Shown: piece after piece, positions 1-11,591 of the stretch
How positions within the stretch are numbered: the first letter of the stretch is position 1
Layout: each line of letters begins with the position of its first letter
Assembly: GCA_033439295.1 (NCBI GenBank)
Contig: JAVTLE010000008.1
Location: forward strand, 1,364,001-1,428,000
DNA: 64,000 nucleotides
Direction of reading: 5' to 3'
Source: Deuterostichococcus epilithicus
Taxonomy: Eukaryota; Chlorophyta; Trebouxiophyceae; Prasiolales; Stichococcaceae
The notes under the pieces: generated by a model
Database searches by the model: none
What the model was told of the DNA's origin: nothing
The model's input: only the letters and a program-made list of their open reading frames with translations
Translations under genes and position numbers: made by a program

Positions 1-1490
1 CTGTTCCGGGAGGTCTTCTGCTGGCTGCCGCTGGTGCACGTGCTGAACGGCAAGGTGATGGTGGTCCACGGGGGGCTCTTCTCGCAGGAGGGCGTGACCC
101 TCGACGACATCCGTGGCATAGACCGCAACATGTGCGTCTGTCGGCCGCCCCCTCTGGCTGCTCGGAGGCATCGGGCTCTCTCCTCCAAGGCAGCTACAGC
201 TGCCCAGCAGGGTCTAAGCGCGTCATCGAGGGGCTGCGTGTTGTGCACGGCGGATCGGTCGGTCGCAGGTTGCCGCTCGCATCGAGAGCATCCAACTCAG
301 GTGCATGCGATGACCATTGCCGCGGCCGTGGGGCGCAGGGAGCCACCGGGCGAGGGCCTCATGTGCGAGCTGCTGTGGAGCGACCCGCAGCCGCAGCCCG
401 GCCGCAGCCCCAGCAAGCGAGGCGTCGGCGTCGGCTTCGGTGGGGGCTCCCCCTCCCTCCCGCTACCCGTGGTGGCGTCCGCCGGCTGAGCCGCGCCCGG
501 CTCAGTGCCCGCCACTGTACCCGCCATGGCCCGACTGTGCAGGCGTCGACCCGCAGTGTTGCGGCGCACTGTGCGCCGCCGCAGTCGCACCGCTTTGGCC
601 TGCGAACACGCTTGAAAGCCGCTCTGGCGCCTCACCGCAGGCCCCGACGTCACCAAGCGCTTCCTGGAGCACAACAACCTGGACCTCATAGTGCGGTCGC
701 ACGAGGTGCGGCCCCGCACCTCGCCTGACGAGCACCGTGTACAGGTTTCGCTGCGAGGGCTGCATCGGAGCAGCGCCCTGTGCTGCAGCATGGACATGTG
801 GCCACTGCGCATCACAGCCTGCAGCTGAAGTGCATGAACTCGGCCAGCTCAACTGCTGCTTCTGGTCATGCGCTCACAGGTCAAGGACGAGGGCTACGAG
901 ATCGGCCACGGTGCGAGCCGAAAACCATTCTCGAGCCTGGCAACCCTGAATCCGAGTTTTCTGTTGCAAAAGGGTACCCAGTCTGCAGCAGCATGTTGTC
1001 CAAGCTGTCGTGCACGGGTGCTTTGGTCGGCTGTATGCAAAGATCAAGCAGTGCGGTGCTAGGCCGTGCTACCGCTGGATTGCTCTGTGACCCGGCTTGT
1101 GGCTGCCCCCGCAGACGGCTACTGCGTGACCATCTTTTCAGCGCCCAACTACTGCGACCAGGTGCGTGTTGCACTGCTGCAGATGCCAAAGTCATGTTGT
1201 CGACGCACAATTGTCGGCGCAGCAATGTCAACTGTTCCACGACCCGTCATGCATTGAGGTCGGCAGAAACTGCACGTCTGGCGTGGCCTGCTGTGGCTCT
1301 GTGAAATCTGAAACGTGTCGGCCCTTGACCCAGGCTGTGACTGCTGCAGATGGGGAACAAGGGCGCGTTCATCACCTTCCGCGGCGAGGACTTGGCGCCA
1401 AAGTTCACGACCTTCTCGCAGAGCCCCCACCCCGACGTCAAGCCCATGCAGTATGCCGGCGGAATGATGAGCCAGCTGTTCGGCATGTGA
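1..1490 (+). CDS. PP5: Serine/threonine protein phosphatase 5, C-terminal part (5' end outside window)
   Basis: PPP-family metallophosphatase that removes phosphate from Ser/Thr residues; PP5 normally works with Hsp90. Coding exons are 1-131, 339-439, 641-705, 880-910, 1115-1161 and 1350-1490, and all junctions are in phase (GT donors, AG acceptors). The visible part contains the VVHGGLFS segment and the RSHE segment, which hold the two C-terminal metal-binding histidines, then MCELLWSDPQPQ, GHDGYC, FSAPNYCDQ and MGNKGAF. The tail ending in MMSQLFGM is the PP5-type C-terminal extension, not the PP1/PP2A tail. The upstream TPR domain and the GDxHG, GDxVDRG and GNHE metal motifs lie before base 1. 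It is convergent with the GATA gene. Family assignment is firm; nothing can be said about the promoter. Confidence 0.93.
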
Positions 1491-2753
1491 ACATGAGCAC
1501 GGTCAGCAGGCGGCACTTGCTGCCTGCAGCACCACCTGCCGTTGCGATCCGATGCGGACGTCGCAGCCGACAGGCCAGTCGTGTCCTGAGTATCAGATGC
1601 GGGCCTGTTGCCCAGATTATGACGCGCATGACGCGCTGAATTGTTTGTCCGTCCGGAGCTTGCGAACATTGTCTGCCATGTTCCACCTTGATGCGCCAGG
1701 TGTGAAGAGTTCTTTGGCGCGGGGCTGGTCCTCGTCCTGTCAAGCAGGTCCTTGTTCCAGCTCAGAGATAGCAATCGAATTCAGTCATCAGTTGATCCGT
1801 GTGAAGGGAAAAACCGACGCGTGCGAGGGCTGTGATTTGTGCGAGGTGAGTACAGGCTGTCTTCTACTGATGGATTGCATGCACGGAGGACGGAGGCGGG
1901 TTCCGGCGTTAAAGGACGTCAAGGAAATTGTTACACACGGCTGCGGCGCCATCACAAGGGCAGGAAATTTGAAAGCATTCATGAGTGTCGCAGGCCGCAT
2001 TGCATACGAACCCGGCTGAGAGTCCGGAAGGAGGGAGAGACCAGCACAATAGCTGCGCGGCAGTACCTACCGGCACAGACTGCTGTGCGGCAGCATGTCT
2101 TCAAAACGGCGCAAATCAGCTGACAGCTCGAGCAAAACCCCTCAGAAATACACCAAATTAGTCCTGAACAACATGCGGTCTCCTCAAACTGCAAAGCAAT
2201 GTTAACTCAAGCTGACCGTCGGTCCAAAGCACATTCCATACCCCCCAATTCGGTCATACATTATTGTGCAGCCCCCCTGCGGCAGGCTGCGCGTGGCAGC
2301 GCCAGGCAGTGGCGAGGGCGGCGTCAAAACCGGCATGCCTGTGCCTCGATCGTGTGGTGTTGTGTCGCAGCACACTTCACGGTGCCCCTACATAGTGCTT
2401 GCCTCACGTGACGGCCGTCTGTTGTAGCACTGTCTGCCGTGTGATGATGCGAGGGAAGTGTGCCCGAAGACGAGACCCTACAGCCGCAGCACGCCCAGTG
2501 GGCAGCGGCAATGTGGGTCGTCTTCGGGTGGCGCCCCGCAACTGGAGCCAGAAGTCGAAGTCGCAGTCGCAGAAGTCGCCTCCGTCTACCGCGCGCATCG
2601 CCAGGATGCGACAGAGGGTGTCCCCTGGAGGAGAACGGGCCGGGCGCAGAGAAGCTCCCCACAGCCGGGCCGAACAGCCGGGCGCCTGGCCAGGATCAAG
2701 CGCCAGACGCGTGGCGCGCTGCCCACGTGCCATGCTGCGGGCGGCGAGGCGCC
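1491..2753. other. Convergent intergenic region, no gene seen
   Basis: About 1.26 kb between the PP5 stop codon (+) and the GATA-factor stop codon (-). It should hold the two 3' UTRs. Base composition is more AT-rich around 2000-2250 than in the flanking exons. No conserved protein segment, tRNA-like structure or mobile-element feature was found on either strand. Confidence 0.6.
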
Positions 2754-3212
2754 TCAGGCGGGCACCTTGGCAGGGGGCGCGCGAGCGAAAAAGGCGGCCT
2801 CGGTGCCGCCCTGCAGGACAGGCCCGGCGCCGAGGTCAGTGGCGCTGGCGCGCGGCGGCGGCATCCAAGGCGCAAAGGTGTCCTCCTACACCGCACCGGC
2901 GACGCAGCCGTCAGCCGCGGGCCGTCACCGCTCACAGAGGCAGGGCAGGCACACGTCGCCTGGAGACAAGCACATCGCTGGTCGACACTGTTGCGGCCGG
3001 TTGCCGGTGTGAGCTGCACACCTGCAGTGCCTCGGCGGCGCGCTGCACGGAGCGCTCCCACTCGGCGGACTGGCCCTGCGGCACGTGGAATGGCAGCAGC
3101 GGCGGCGCATGGGCCGTCGCCCGCGCATCCGCGGCGACCGCCTCTGGGTCCAGCAGCCAGTCGCAGCTGAGCAGGTCTGCGATCGCGGGGTCGTCACCCA
3201 ATGGGTCCTCTG

Positions 3213-3251
<39 letters not shown>

Positions 3252-6200
3252 GGGCGGGCGGCGGCTGCGCTGACGACGCACGCAGCGGCCGCGACACCTT
3301 GACGGGCTTCGCAACCCGTTGCTGCGGCTGCTGCTGCGGCTGGAAGTGCTGCTGGCCATCCTGCTGCTGCACCTGCTGCGGCGACTGCCGCGCCGGCTGG
3401 TGCTGCTGCTGCGGCGCAAACTGCAATGTGGCCACATCGTGCTGCTCGAAGAAGTGCACATCTTGCCCAAGCTCAGGCTGCTGCTGCGACTGCTGCTGCG
3501 GCAGTGCCGACGCCTGCTGCCGGCCCGGCGGCTGCTGGCACTGGATGGCGAAAGGCTCTTGGAAATAGTCCATCGCGGCCGACAGCGGCGCAGACGCCTC
3601 TGGCAGCAGCCAGTCCTCGACGGAGGTTTTGGCCAGCACTGGCGGACCTTCCGGCAGCTGCAGTGCCTCCATGTGGAAGCCGTTGGTGTAGGGGTGACAG
3701 CCGTTTGGAGCGTGCACGCTGCCGTCCCTCGCCTGCGGCTCGAAGCCTGCAGGGCAGCGCCGCGGCACCAGTGACCACCTTGCTCATGACCCTTGTAACA
3801 CGATGACACGCAGCACACACATGGCGCACCCCTCCAGCTGAGGTTCAGCTGAGGTGTGACAGAAGCTCTAGGCCAGACAGCACGTCGTTCCGCAGCGGCT
3901 GCAGCCACACGATCGCTGAGCCTACATCTTAGTTCATGCGCAGCAGTCTCGGCGGCGCACCAGATGAGGAGGGCGGCACGGCGGCGTCGGCAGGCGAGCC
4001 GTCAGCCGCGATGTGCAGCGGCTCCTCGCCGTGCAGCAGTGCGTGCGCGGCGCTGCCGCCCCGCACCGCGGCCTCCGACGGCGCCGTGACTTGCGCCAGG
4101 AAGCGCGGGTCGAGCGGGTCCATCTCTGCGGAGCGTCGAGGGTCACACCAGATCAAGCACAGGAACCCAAACACACATCAGACACACGTCACGATGCGTG
4201 CTGGAGGCTGGCGGCTGATGCTACCATTCGTATGGGAGGCGCAGCAATGCAGCCTGGGCGTGAGGTGCGACGCGTGTCGCCACAAAACACACCGCTCCCG
4301 GGGGCGGGCGCCCGAGAGAGGCGGGTCAGGGTCCGCAAGCAATCACGGCTGCAGCAAGGCGCACCAAGGTCCAGCTCGTCCAGGAGGCTGCAGTGCTGGC
4401 TGTGCGGGCTGCCGGCCGGCGCCTTGCCGCCGCCGTTGGGCATGTACATGATGCCCGGCTCTGGCGCCGTCGCCACGGGCGCCATGCTCGCAAAGCTGGT
4501 GCCACTGAACATCTGCCCGGCACGCACACGGGCCTCGGTGTCTGCCCCGCCTGGGCCGGCGGTGCCGGAGTGGCCCTGGTGGTGGATGCTGGAAGGGGGC
4601 CCGCCCTCGAGGATGCCGCCGCCGGCAAAGTGGCCGCCGGGCGGGGCGCGGCTGTAGGCCAGGTCGCTCAGCGAGTCGCTGCTGGCGACGTGCATGGAGC
4701 CAAACCGGCGGCTGAGGGTGGTGTAGCCGGTCGCGGCGCTGACGTCGGAGGCGCTGCCCAGGCTGCCGATGTTGGGGCCGCCGTGCGGCGGGCCGTTGAG
4801 TGTGGGGCTCCACTCGCTGCTGCTGCGCCCGCCGCCGGCCTTGGGCCAGCCGTCGGTGCTGCCGAGGGACATCATGTGCGGCAGACCGCCGCCATTGACG
4901 TATCCGCCGCTGAACATTGGCGGTGGCGACACAGCGCCAAAGCGGCCGGGGCTGTCGGCCGACAGCGGCATCGATGAAGGCGCGCTGAAGCCGTGCACCA
5001 GCATGCCACTGCTGCGCAGGCCGTTGGAGGAGTGGCAGATGCGCATGCCGCCGCGCACAGAGGCCTCGCTGGCGCTGTGGCCGCCGACAAATTGGCCGCC
5101 GCCAGTGGCCTGTGAAGTGCCGATGGTTGTGACCATCTCCATCTCCACCGGCGTCAGGCACTCGCGGTCCTCGGCCACGCGGCCGAGGCCGCCGCCGGCG
5201 CCGCCGGGCGCAGAGTCTCCCAGCAGCGTGTGCGAGTCGGTGAAGCTGGCTGACAGGCGGTGGCGGGCGGCGGCGGCGGCGGACGGCGACGTCGGCGGCA
5301 GCGACGAAAGCGGCGCCGCGCCGCCGACCTGCTGCGGCCAGTTGGCGAGGCGCCCGCGGCTGGCGCTGCGGCTGAGGCTGCAGGCGCGCTTGGGGGAGGC
5401 AGCCAGCATGCCACCGCTGCCGTCGGCCGGCGCCGTTGAGCGGGAGCCGCCGGCGCAGCCGCGGATGGCGCGGGCATCCGACACCGCTCGGATGCAGTTG
5501 ACGGTGCGTTTGCGCGAGGCGCCGGCCGAGGCTGCGCGCGGCTTGGCAGGCAGCCGCGAGGCACCCGCCTGCGAGGGAGCACGGCGTCTGGTCAGCCCCA
5601 GACACTCACCAGCCAGCTGGCACATGCACCACGCCCGGGTTGAGACGGGTTGTCTGAGCTCCGCACGCATGAGTTCGAGGCAAAGCCCTGGAGCGCATGC
5701 ACACAGAACGTAAAAGCATGCTTTGCAACTGCCGAGAGGCGTGCCTGGAAGACGCGGGAGGTGTCGGTCCCAGCGGAGGCACCGCTGTCCTCGCTGGACG
5801 ACTTGCCGTCAGCGCTCAACGACTGGCGCGCCTTTGTAGCCGCCTGCCACTCCACCAGCAGGGCTGCAGCAGCAGGAGAAGAGTGCGCGTTGGAGAAGGC
5901 TCTCTGGACAGGAGGCAATGGCACGCCAGAACCTGAGATCAGACCCAGACCCTGTGAGCCGAGTGGCATGCTGGCGGTGCGATCGGCTAAGCATCTTTGG
6001 GCAGTGGCTTCTGATTGGCGAAGCAATGCAGCCAACTGCCACACAGACGCGCACCTCTGAACGCCTCGTGCTGGGCCTGCGCTGTGAACAGCAGCGCCCA
6101 GGAGTGCCCCGAGTCCCAGGCAGCAGAGGTCTGGGTCGGGAAGGACCAGGCCGATGCCGCATCTGGGATGTTGGGCGCCGCCGCCAGAAAGCTGCCGCTG

Positions 6201-7614
6201 CTGTCGTATGCGCACCTGCATCAGTCAGGACCTGTCATTACACCACCGGCTGAGCCATGCAGGAGGGACCCGTAACTGCATGCCTGTGCATGACCTGCTT
6301 GAAGTCCAAGTCAGGAATGCAGCTGCTTCGGGACCATGAGGCTGCAGCAGCAGGATGCAGTAGCGCCTGTTGGCACAGTATGAGCAGACATCATGATTGC
6401 TCGTGCCTGCCAGTAGGAGCCGAACCTCATCACTTGAACCATAACCAGATGTAGGTGCACAAGGACGCATTTCAGAGTATGTGAGAGGGTACGCACAGCG
6501 CAACGGACGGCGTGCGGCTGGTGTTGCCGGTCCACAGCGCCTGCGCACGCGTGACCGGCTGCAGCAGCACCGTCACATGCGGGATGGTGATCGGCATGCC
6601 GCCGCGGCCCGCCATCTGCATCTGCAGCCCGTCCAGGCGCGTCATGCTGCTGCCGGGCACCGCCGCCGCCGAGCCGCCGGGCACCGGCGCAGAAGTGGCG
6701 GGACCATCGTCCCCCGCAGGGGCGTGGCCGCCGCCAGCTCTGAAAGTGGTCAGCGCGGAGCCCGCCTGCGGCGATTGCGAGCGGCGGGCCGGTGGGTCCG
6801 CCAAACGGCGGGCCTTGCGGACCTTTGCGTCTGTGAGGGCCGGGCGGCGCATGCCAGCAGACTCTGACGGCGGGGCGTCAGCAGCGGCAAAGGCCGCAGG
6901 TTCGTCCGCCGTAGCGGGCACGCCGTCCGTCCGATTGCAGCTGCGGCGGGCGAGCATGGGCGGGCCACCGACGGCACCGCCGACCTCGTGCGCCGGCCGC
7001 AGCGCGCCGCTGGTCTTGCGGTTGAGGCGGCTGCCGCTGTCGGCCGCATCATCGCTGCTGGGGCCGACAGCGGCAGCTGCCGCCGCCGCCGCTGCTGCTG
7101 CGGAGTCCGCCGCCACCTTCTGCTTGTGCATGCGGCGCTGGTACTTGACGCCGCATGCATTGCACAGCGTCTTTGGGCCCGCAGCGCCGTTGCGCCACAT
7201 GGGGGTCTCCGTGGCGCCGCAAGTTGTGCAAGCCTGCAATGAGGGTACAGACAACTTGTGCGACAGGGCCGCGGGGCCAGGCAGACATCTGGGCGTTCGT
7301 ACCCAGGGCACTGCAGCAGATAGGCATGGCCGTGAAACAGGGGCCGCCTGAACAAGTACAAGGCGCAGCGCCTGTTGGGATGGCACTGCCGAAGTACAGC
7401 CGGCAGGCACCTTGGCAGACCCGTCCGGGGCGCGTGCAGACTCCAGGGAGTCGCGGCTGGTGGTCTCATCCTCGGTGGAGCGGGCCAGCTCCGGTATGGA
7501 GCTGGGCTGCGAGTCTGGGCCCGTCGTGTGGGATGGCCCAGAGCTCGAGGGCTGCTGCCGGGGTGGCGGCGAGTCGGCGAGGCAAGCCATGAGTCCTGCG
7601 TGCGACCAGAGCAT
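2754..7614 (-). CDS. GATA-type zinc-finger transcription factor with long low-complexity C-terminal region
   Basis: Predicted nuclear DNA-binding regulator. Model exons (5' to 3' on the minus strand): 7411-7614, 6497-7233, 4365-5587, 3961-4125, 3022-3746 and 2754-2810, giving about 1036 aa with all junctions in phase. Exon 2 opens with the finger CTTCGATETPMW...LCNACGVKYQ, a C-x2-C-x18-C-x2-C plant-type GATA finger followed by a basic RRMHKQK stretch. A poly-Ala run and Ser/Gly-rich sequence follow. The 3022-3746 exon is Gln-rich with a pure 12-residue Gln tract, and includes acidic, hydrophobic patches (SVEDWLLPE, LLSCDWLLDPE) that could be activation segments. An extra exon at about 5700-5935 is possible. 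The start ATG at 7614 is the first in frame; 7590 is an alternative. Target genes cannot be inferred. Divergent from the coiled-coil gene. Confidence 0.82.
3214..3249 (-). repeat. Pure (CAG)12 trinucleotide repeat encoding polyglutamine
   Basis: Twelve uninterrupted CTG units on the plus strand (CAG on the coding strand) in the Gln-rich exon of the GATA-factor gene. More broken CAG/CAA runs flank it between about 3330 and 3540. Pure CAG runs commonly vary in length between strains. Confidence 0.95.
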
Positions 7615-9071
7615 GCACCTTGGCTTTGTCAAGGCCAGGTCTTCGGGCAGCCCTGAGTAGGCCCAAGTATCTGCGAGTAGTTCGGCACACAGTGGAGCCG
7701 GAGCGTTTGCCAGGACAATACCTGGCCGACGCTACGCCGTCAACACCGGCCCGGCATCGCTGCCATCCGCAGGTTGGCAAACCCGAGTGCCTGCGGCCTG
7801 CGCTGTGCAGTGGAGTCAGCCAGTCAGACGAGCGGCGGGGATGATACATGCCCGGGTCGGTGCTTCAACAGATGTTACAGCGATGCAGGCTACCGGGGGC
7901 CACCACCGGCGCATCCAGCTCTGTGCAAGCTGCTCAAGGTAGGCGCCCGATGCGGAGTGACGCCAAAGCGGGTGTACTAGACGTCAGGCGGGACGCAGGT
8001 TGGAAAGAGGCAAGTGCAGCCATCGCGCACGGAGGTGGCGGGCCAGGCTAAGCCGAGCAACTTAACAGGCATGAGCAGCGGCGCCCGATGGCCGCGCGCA
8101 TGGGCGCACCAGCGCACAGCGGAGGTGCTCGACCAGCGCAGGTTTTTCCGGCTATCAGCAGAGCGGCTTTGTGCGGCAAATCCGTCAAGCAAAACGAACA
8201 CCCGGGCCAAGAAACCTACGACTTGCACGCACGCGCCGCCTTCGTGCGAGCCCCGGGCCGCATGCAGCGCTACGCGGCGGTCGGTGCCGTGCCAGGTGCG
8301 GGAAGCAGCTTCACCTCGGGCTCCGTGCATGCTAGGGCATGCACCCACCGCCCCCACCGCCACTGCCCAGGCGTGAGCGCACGTAAGATGGCCACGTCTT
8401 CCGTTGCTGCCCGGCCGTGCGCTCGGCGCCGGGATGGGCGCTTTCACGTGGGCCACAGCTCGCACGGGGAACCCGAGAGAGAAGAGTGACGAACTTCTGG
8501 CCTTGACAGCCTTGATGGAAGCTTATGGTAGGCTGCTCACCTTGCGTGCCTGCAAGCCAGGATGGCGGGAGTTGTTCGCGGCGCCGTCGCTGTCGCGCTG
8601 TTGCGAATGCAACGAGCCCCCACACACTTTTCTGCGCCGCGACCAAACTCTACAATACAGGCTCTTGCGCTGCAGCAGTCGAGTTGAAGTAGCTTGTGAT
8701 GCCTGTTGCAAATTTGACGCCGAAAGTTCGGTACTACAACAACGGCCCCAGGTTGCGGCTGGAGCTTGGGGAGAGTGGAGGGGATATATTTACACGGCAA
8801 CTATCTAGAAAGTTACTAATGAGATGTTCCGGACGGGTGAATGATGACGACACCATTTTCACAGTACATAGATCCCTCGTTCGATTGCACAAACAGCCTG
8901 GAGCAGCGTGCCGCAGCTTGCATTCTGTTGCTTGAGACAGCCCAGTAGCAGTCCAACGAGCCTGCAGAGCACAAAAACAAACAGCTTTCTGCGCTATTGC
9001 CTCGCCTCCCACCTGCTGTTGCAGCCTCGCAGGTTTTGTAGCGAAGCAAGTGCACTCGTCATCCGGCCGCA
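7615..9071. other. Divergent intergenic region between the GATA factor and the coiled-coil gene
   Basis: About 1.46 kb separating the GATA start codon (-) from the coiled-coil start codon (+). It should contain both promoters and 5' UTRs. Open frames here show no recognisable protein family and no consistent splice structure. I could not single out promoter elements. Confidence 0.55.
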
Positions 9072-11137
9072 ATGATGTCGTCGGCGAACAGGTCGGAGCG
9101 CTCTGACGAGTCTTGCAGCATCAGCAGCGCCGACAGCGCGCTGCTGCCGTATGCACGGTGCGCCGCATGCTACCTACCTGGAGCCCCCGCCTTGCGCTTC
9201 GCGCAGCAACAAACTGGTTCCCTGACATGGCCTGCAGAGGGCTGGAGCAGATTCGGAAGGCTGCACAGCAGCAGCGTGTGAACCAGCTGCGCAAGCTGCA
9301 GCAGCTGCAGAACCACTTCGAAGCACAGGCGCAGACGGCGGCACAGCTGGTGGGAAAGCAGGCGCGGCAGGACGCCAAAACCATGTCGCACAGGGAGCAC
9401 CAGCTGCGCCTAGCCGCCCGGCAGGCGGCTGAGACGGCAGCCGCGCAGGTGAGCTCCCGGCCACCTCTGCTGAGGTTCTGACCGCATGTGTTCTGAGTGT
9501 TCTGACCGCAATGCAAAGCCTGCAGCGGCGAACCGTCATGCAGCAGCGCTCGGAGCAGCGAAACCATTCGTCAAAGCCTTGGGCACAATACCCAACGTAG
9601 AGTCGGAGCGATGTCCAGCCTGCGTTGCCAGGCTCGGCGGGACGCCGTCTCGCGAGCGGCGCAGCAGAGGGAGGAGGTGCTCAGGGCGGAGGCCAGCGCA
9701 CGCATCCAGGCGGCTGAGGCGCGTGCCGCCGAAATCGCCCGGAAGCGCAGGGACGCTGCCGAGGCGCACAAGCGGTACAACCAGCAGGAGGCGCACCACC
9801 ACTCGGTGAGTGGGCGAGGTCGTCCGCAATCACCGCTGTTGTTCCGTCTCAGAAGCAATCGAGTGCTGCAGCTGAGGGTGGGGCTTGGGGACATGGAGGA
9901 CGACTCGGCGGAGTGCGCCAGCGCATGGCTCCTGCGCAAAGGAGGCATGCGGATGTGCGAAGACATCATGCTGCTGCGCCCCAGTCGCATACCATGCTAC
10001 ACGAATCGTGCCGGCTGCCTGTCGGCGATGGAGCCTCACGACATTGTTGAGCGACTGCCTGTGACGGGGGACGTCTGCCCATGTCAGCAGGCGGCGGTGC
10101 GGCAGCGGGTCGAGGAGGCGCAGGCGGCACGCGAGGCGGAGCTGGCCGAGAAGGAGGTGGCGGCGCGGGAGGCGCTGCGGGAGGCGGCCGCGCAGAAGCT
10201 TCGTGAGGAGGCGGCGAGGCGGCCGCCTCGCCGCGCGGGAGGAGGCCGCCGCCGCAGCGCTGCAGCGCAAGGTGCCGCCGGGATCGTGGTGCCGTGCCTC
10301 GAGCCAGGCACATGCCTGCTGTGCGGCGCTGACGTTCGCGTCACCCCGCTGCTGTGCATGAAGGCGTAGCTGGCTTGAATTTTATCTGGGTGATAGTAGG
10401 AATCACTGGCGAAGTTCCAAGGAAAAAAGGAACTGGGGCGAGATCGCGACGTCGTTGCTGTTGCAACTGTGCAGCAAGAGGAGGAGGAACAGGAGCGGCG
10501 ACGGCTGTCAGCGCGGGTGCAGAGCAAGGCGCAGCGCGCCACGGACATTGCCGCGCAGCGGGAGGCAATGTTGCGGCGGATCCACGCCAGCCACAAGCAG
10601 CAGCTCCTGCAGCAAGACCAGATGAAGGTGACCATCGATGATGCAGCAGGGCCAGCTGCAAGCTGGTTTGTGGGGGAGGGGAAGGGGGTCTGCGCGTCGG
10701 ATTGGGAAATTGCACCCAGCACCACTGTTAGGGCCTGCGGACGTGCAGCATTTCAGTCTGCTGTGTCCGCGGCGGTGAGACTCCGCAGGTGTACAAGCTG
10801 CGTGGGCGCGTGCAGGCGCAGTTCCGGTCGGTTGATGCATGTTCTGCACCATGTGCTGCCGTACGGATCTGCATGCTTTGCGCTGCAGGAGGCATTCGCA
10901 CGCATGGAGGTGACAGGCCGCTTCGAGGTGCCGCCGATGCTCCAGGCGGCAGCTGCACCGGCGGCGTCTGAGCCAGCGCCCGGTCGGGGCCAGCACCGCC
11001 GGCCGCTGCACCCTGTGCAGGCGACGCCGTCCTCCATCAGCAGCTCTGCACGCAGGGCGCCGGTGAGGAAACGCATGAAACGCTGTGAACCTGATTGTGG
11101 CCGCCTGCGCTTACATGGGAAAGACCGGACATCTTGA
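9072..11137 (+). CDS. Coiled-coil protein of unknown function, Glu/Arg/Ala/Gln-rich
   Basis: Not recognised as a named family. Exons: 9072-9157, 9238-9448, 9526-9569, 9619-9805, 10091-10271, 10475-10627 and 10889-11137, giving about 369 aa. The protein begins M-M-S-S-A-N-R-S-E-R-S and is then almost entirely charged heptad-like helix (LRKLQQLQNHFEAQ, AREAELAEKEVAAREAL, QEEEEQERRRLSARV), ending in a Ser/Arg/Pro-rich basic tail. Exon phases agree throughout except in exon 10091-10271. There the helix continues (RLAAREEAAAAALQRK) only in the next frame after about 10222, so the exon carries one apparent extra C within the run GGCGGCCGCC. Removing one base would make the exon 180 nt and restore phase. 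This could be an assembly error or real decay. Structural, cytoskeletal or centrosomal-type roles are possible but unsupported. Confidence 0.7.
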
Positions 11138-11420
11138 AACCAGCAGGCTAAGGCGCTGAGCATGCATTGTGAGCGCATGCGGTGTTTTGGTCTGCAGCCA
11201 TCTGCTGAGTCTGTGGAGTACTTTCTTGGCGGCGGAGGCGAGCAGGAGTGCGTTGCCGATCGCACTGCGGCATGGTTTCCGCCGCGGTATGACCGGCGCT
11301 GTTCGAGCTGAGGCGGCAAACGGAAATAGATTCCCTGAAACGGTCGTGATGTTTCGGCTTGTAGATTAGGGTTTGGTTCTGTAGAGGTAGCTAGTGGTTT
11401 CAGGCTTTGACGTATAACCA

Positions 11421-11425
11421 TGTAA
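11421..11425 (+). terminator. TGTAA polyadenylation-like signal
   Basis: TGTAA pentamer about 285 nt past the stop codon of the coiled-coil gene. TGTAA is the usual polyadenylation signal in volvocine and related green algae. Site assignment is inference from motif and position. Confidence 0.45.
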
Positions 11426-11473
11426 GGTATGTTTACAAAGTGGCACGGAAGCAAGTTGCATTTGGGTCACATA

Positions 11474-11478
11474 TTACA
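11474..11478 (-). terminator. TGTAA polyadenylation-like signal for the cyclophilin gene
   Basis: TTACA on the plus strand is TGTAA on the minus strand, 115 nt past the cyclophilin stop codon. It lies only 49 bp from the opposing TGTAA at 11421-11425, so the two convergent transcripts would end almost back to back or overlap. Confidence 0.5.
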
Positions 11479-11591
11479 GCTGACACCTCCTGGAGACTTG
11501 GTTGCAATCGAAGAAGATCTTTGGTGCCTTGCACTCTGCTGCCCGGCAGGTTTTGAAATTGTGTCTCCTCCTCACACGCGCATCTTGCTGG

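Noticed and set aside
2399-3568. Long plus-strand open frame of 389 codons opposite the GATA gene
   Set aside because: It is the mirror of CAG-rich and GC-rich coding sequence on the minus strand. The product is Cys/Arg-rich low complexity with no family signature.
4393-5713. Long plus-strand open frames over the large GATA exon
   Set aside because: They are antisense shadows of Ser/Gly/Ala-rich minus-strand coding sequence; the minus-strand frame joins neighbours in phase and these do not.
7977-8465. 162-codon minus-strand open frame in the GATA upstream region
   Set aside because: No recognisable motif, no splice partners in phase and a composition typical of random GC-rich frames.
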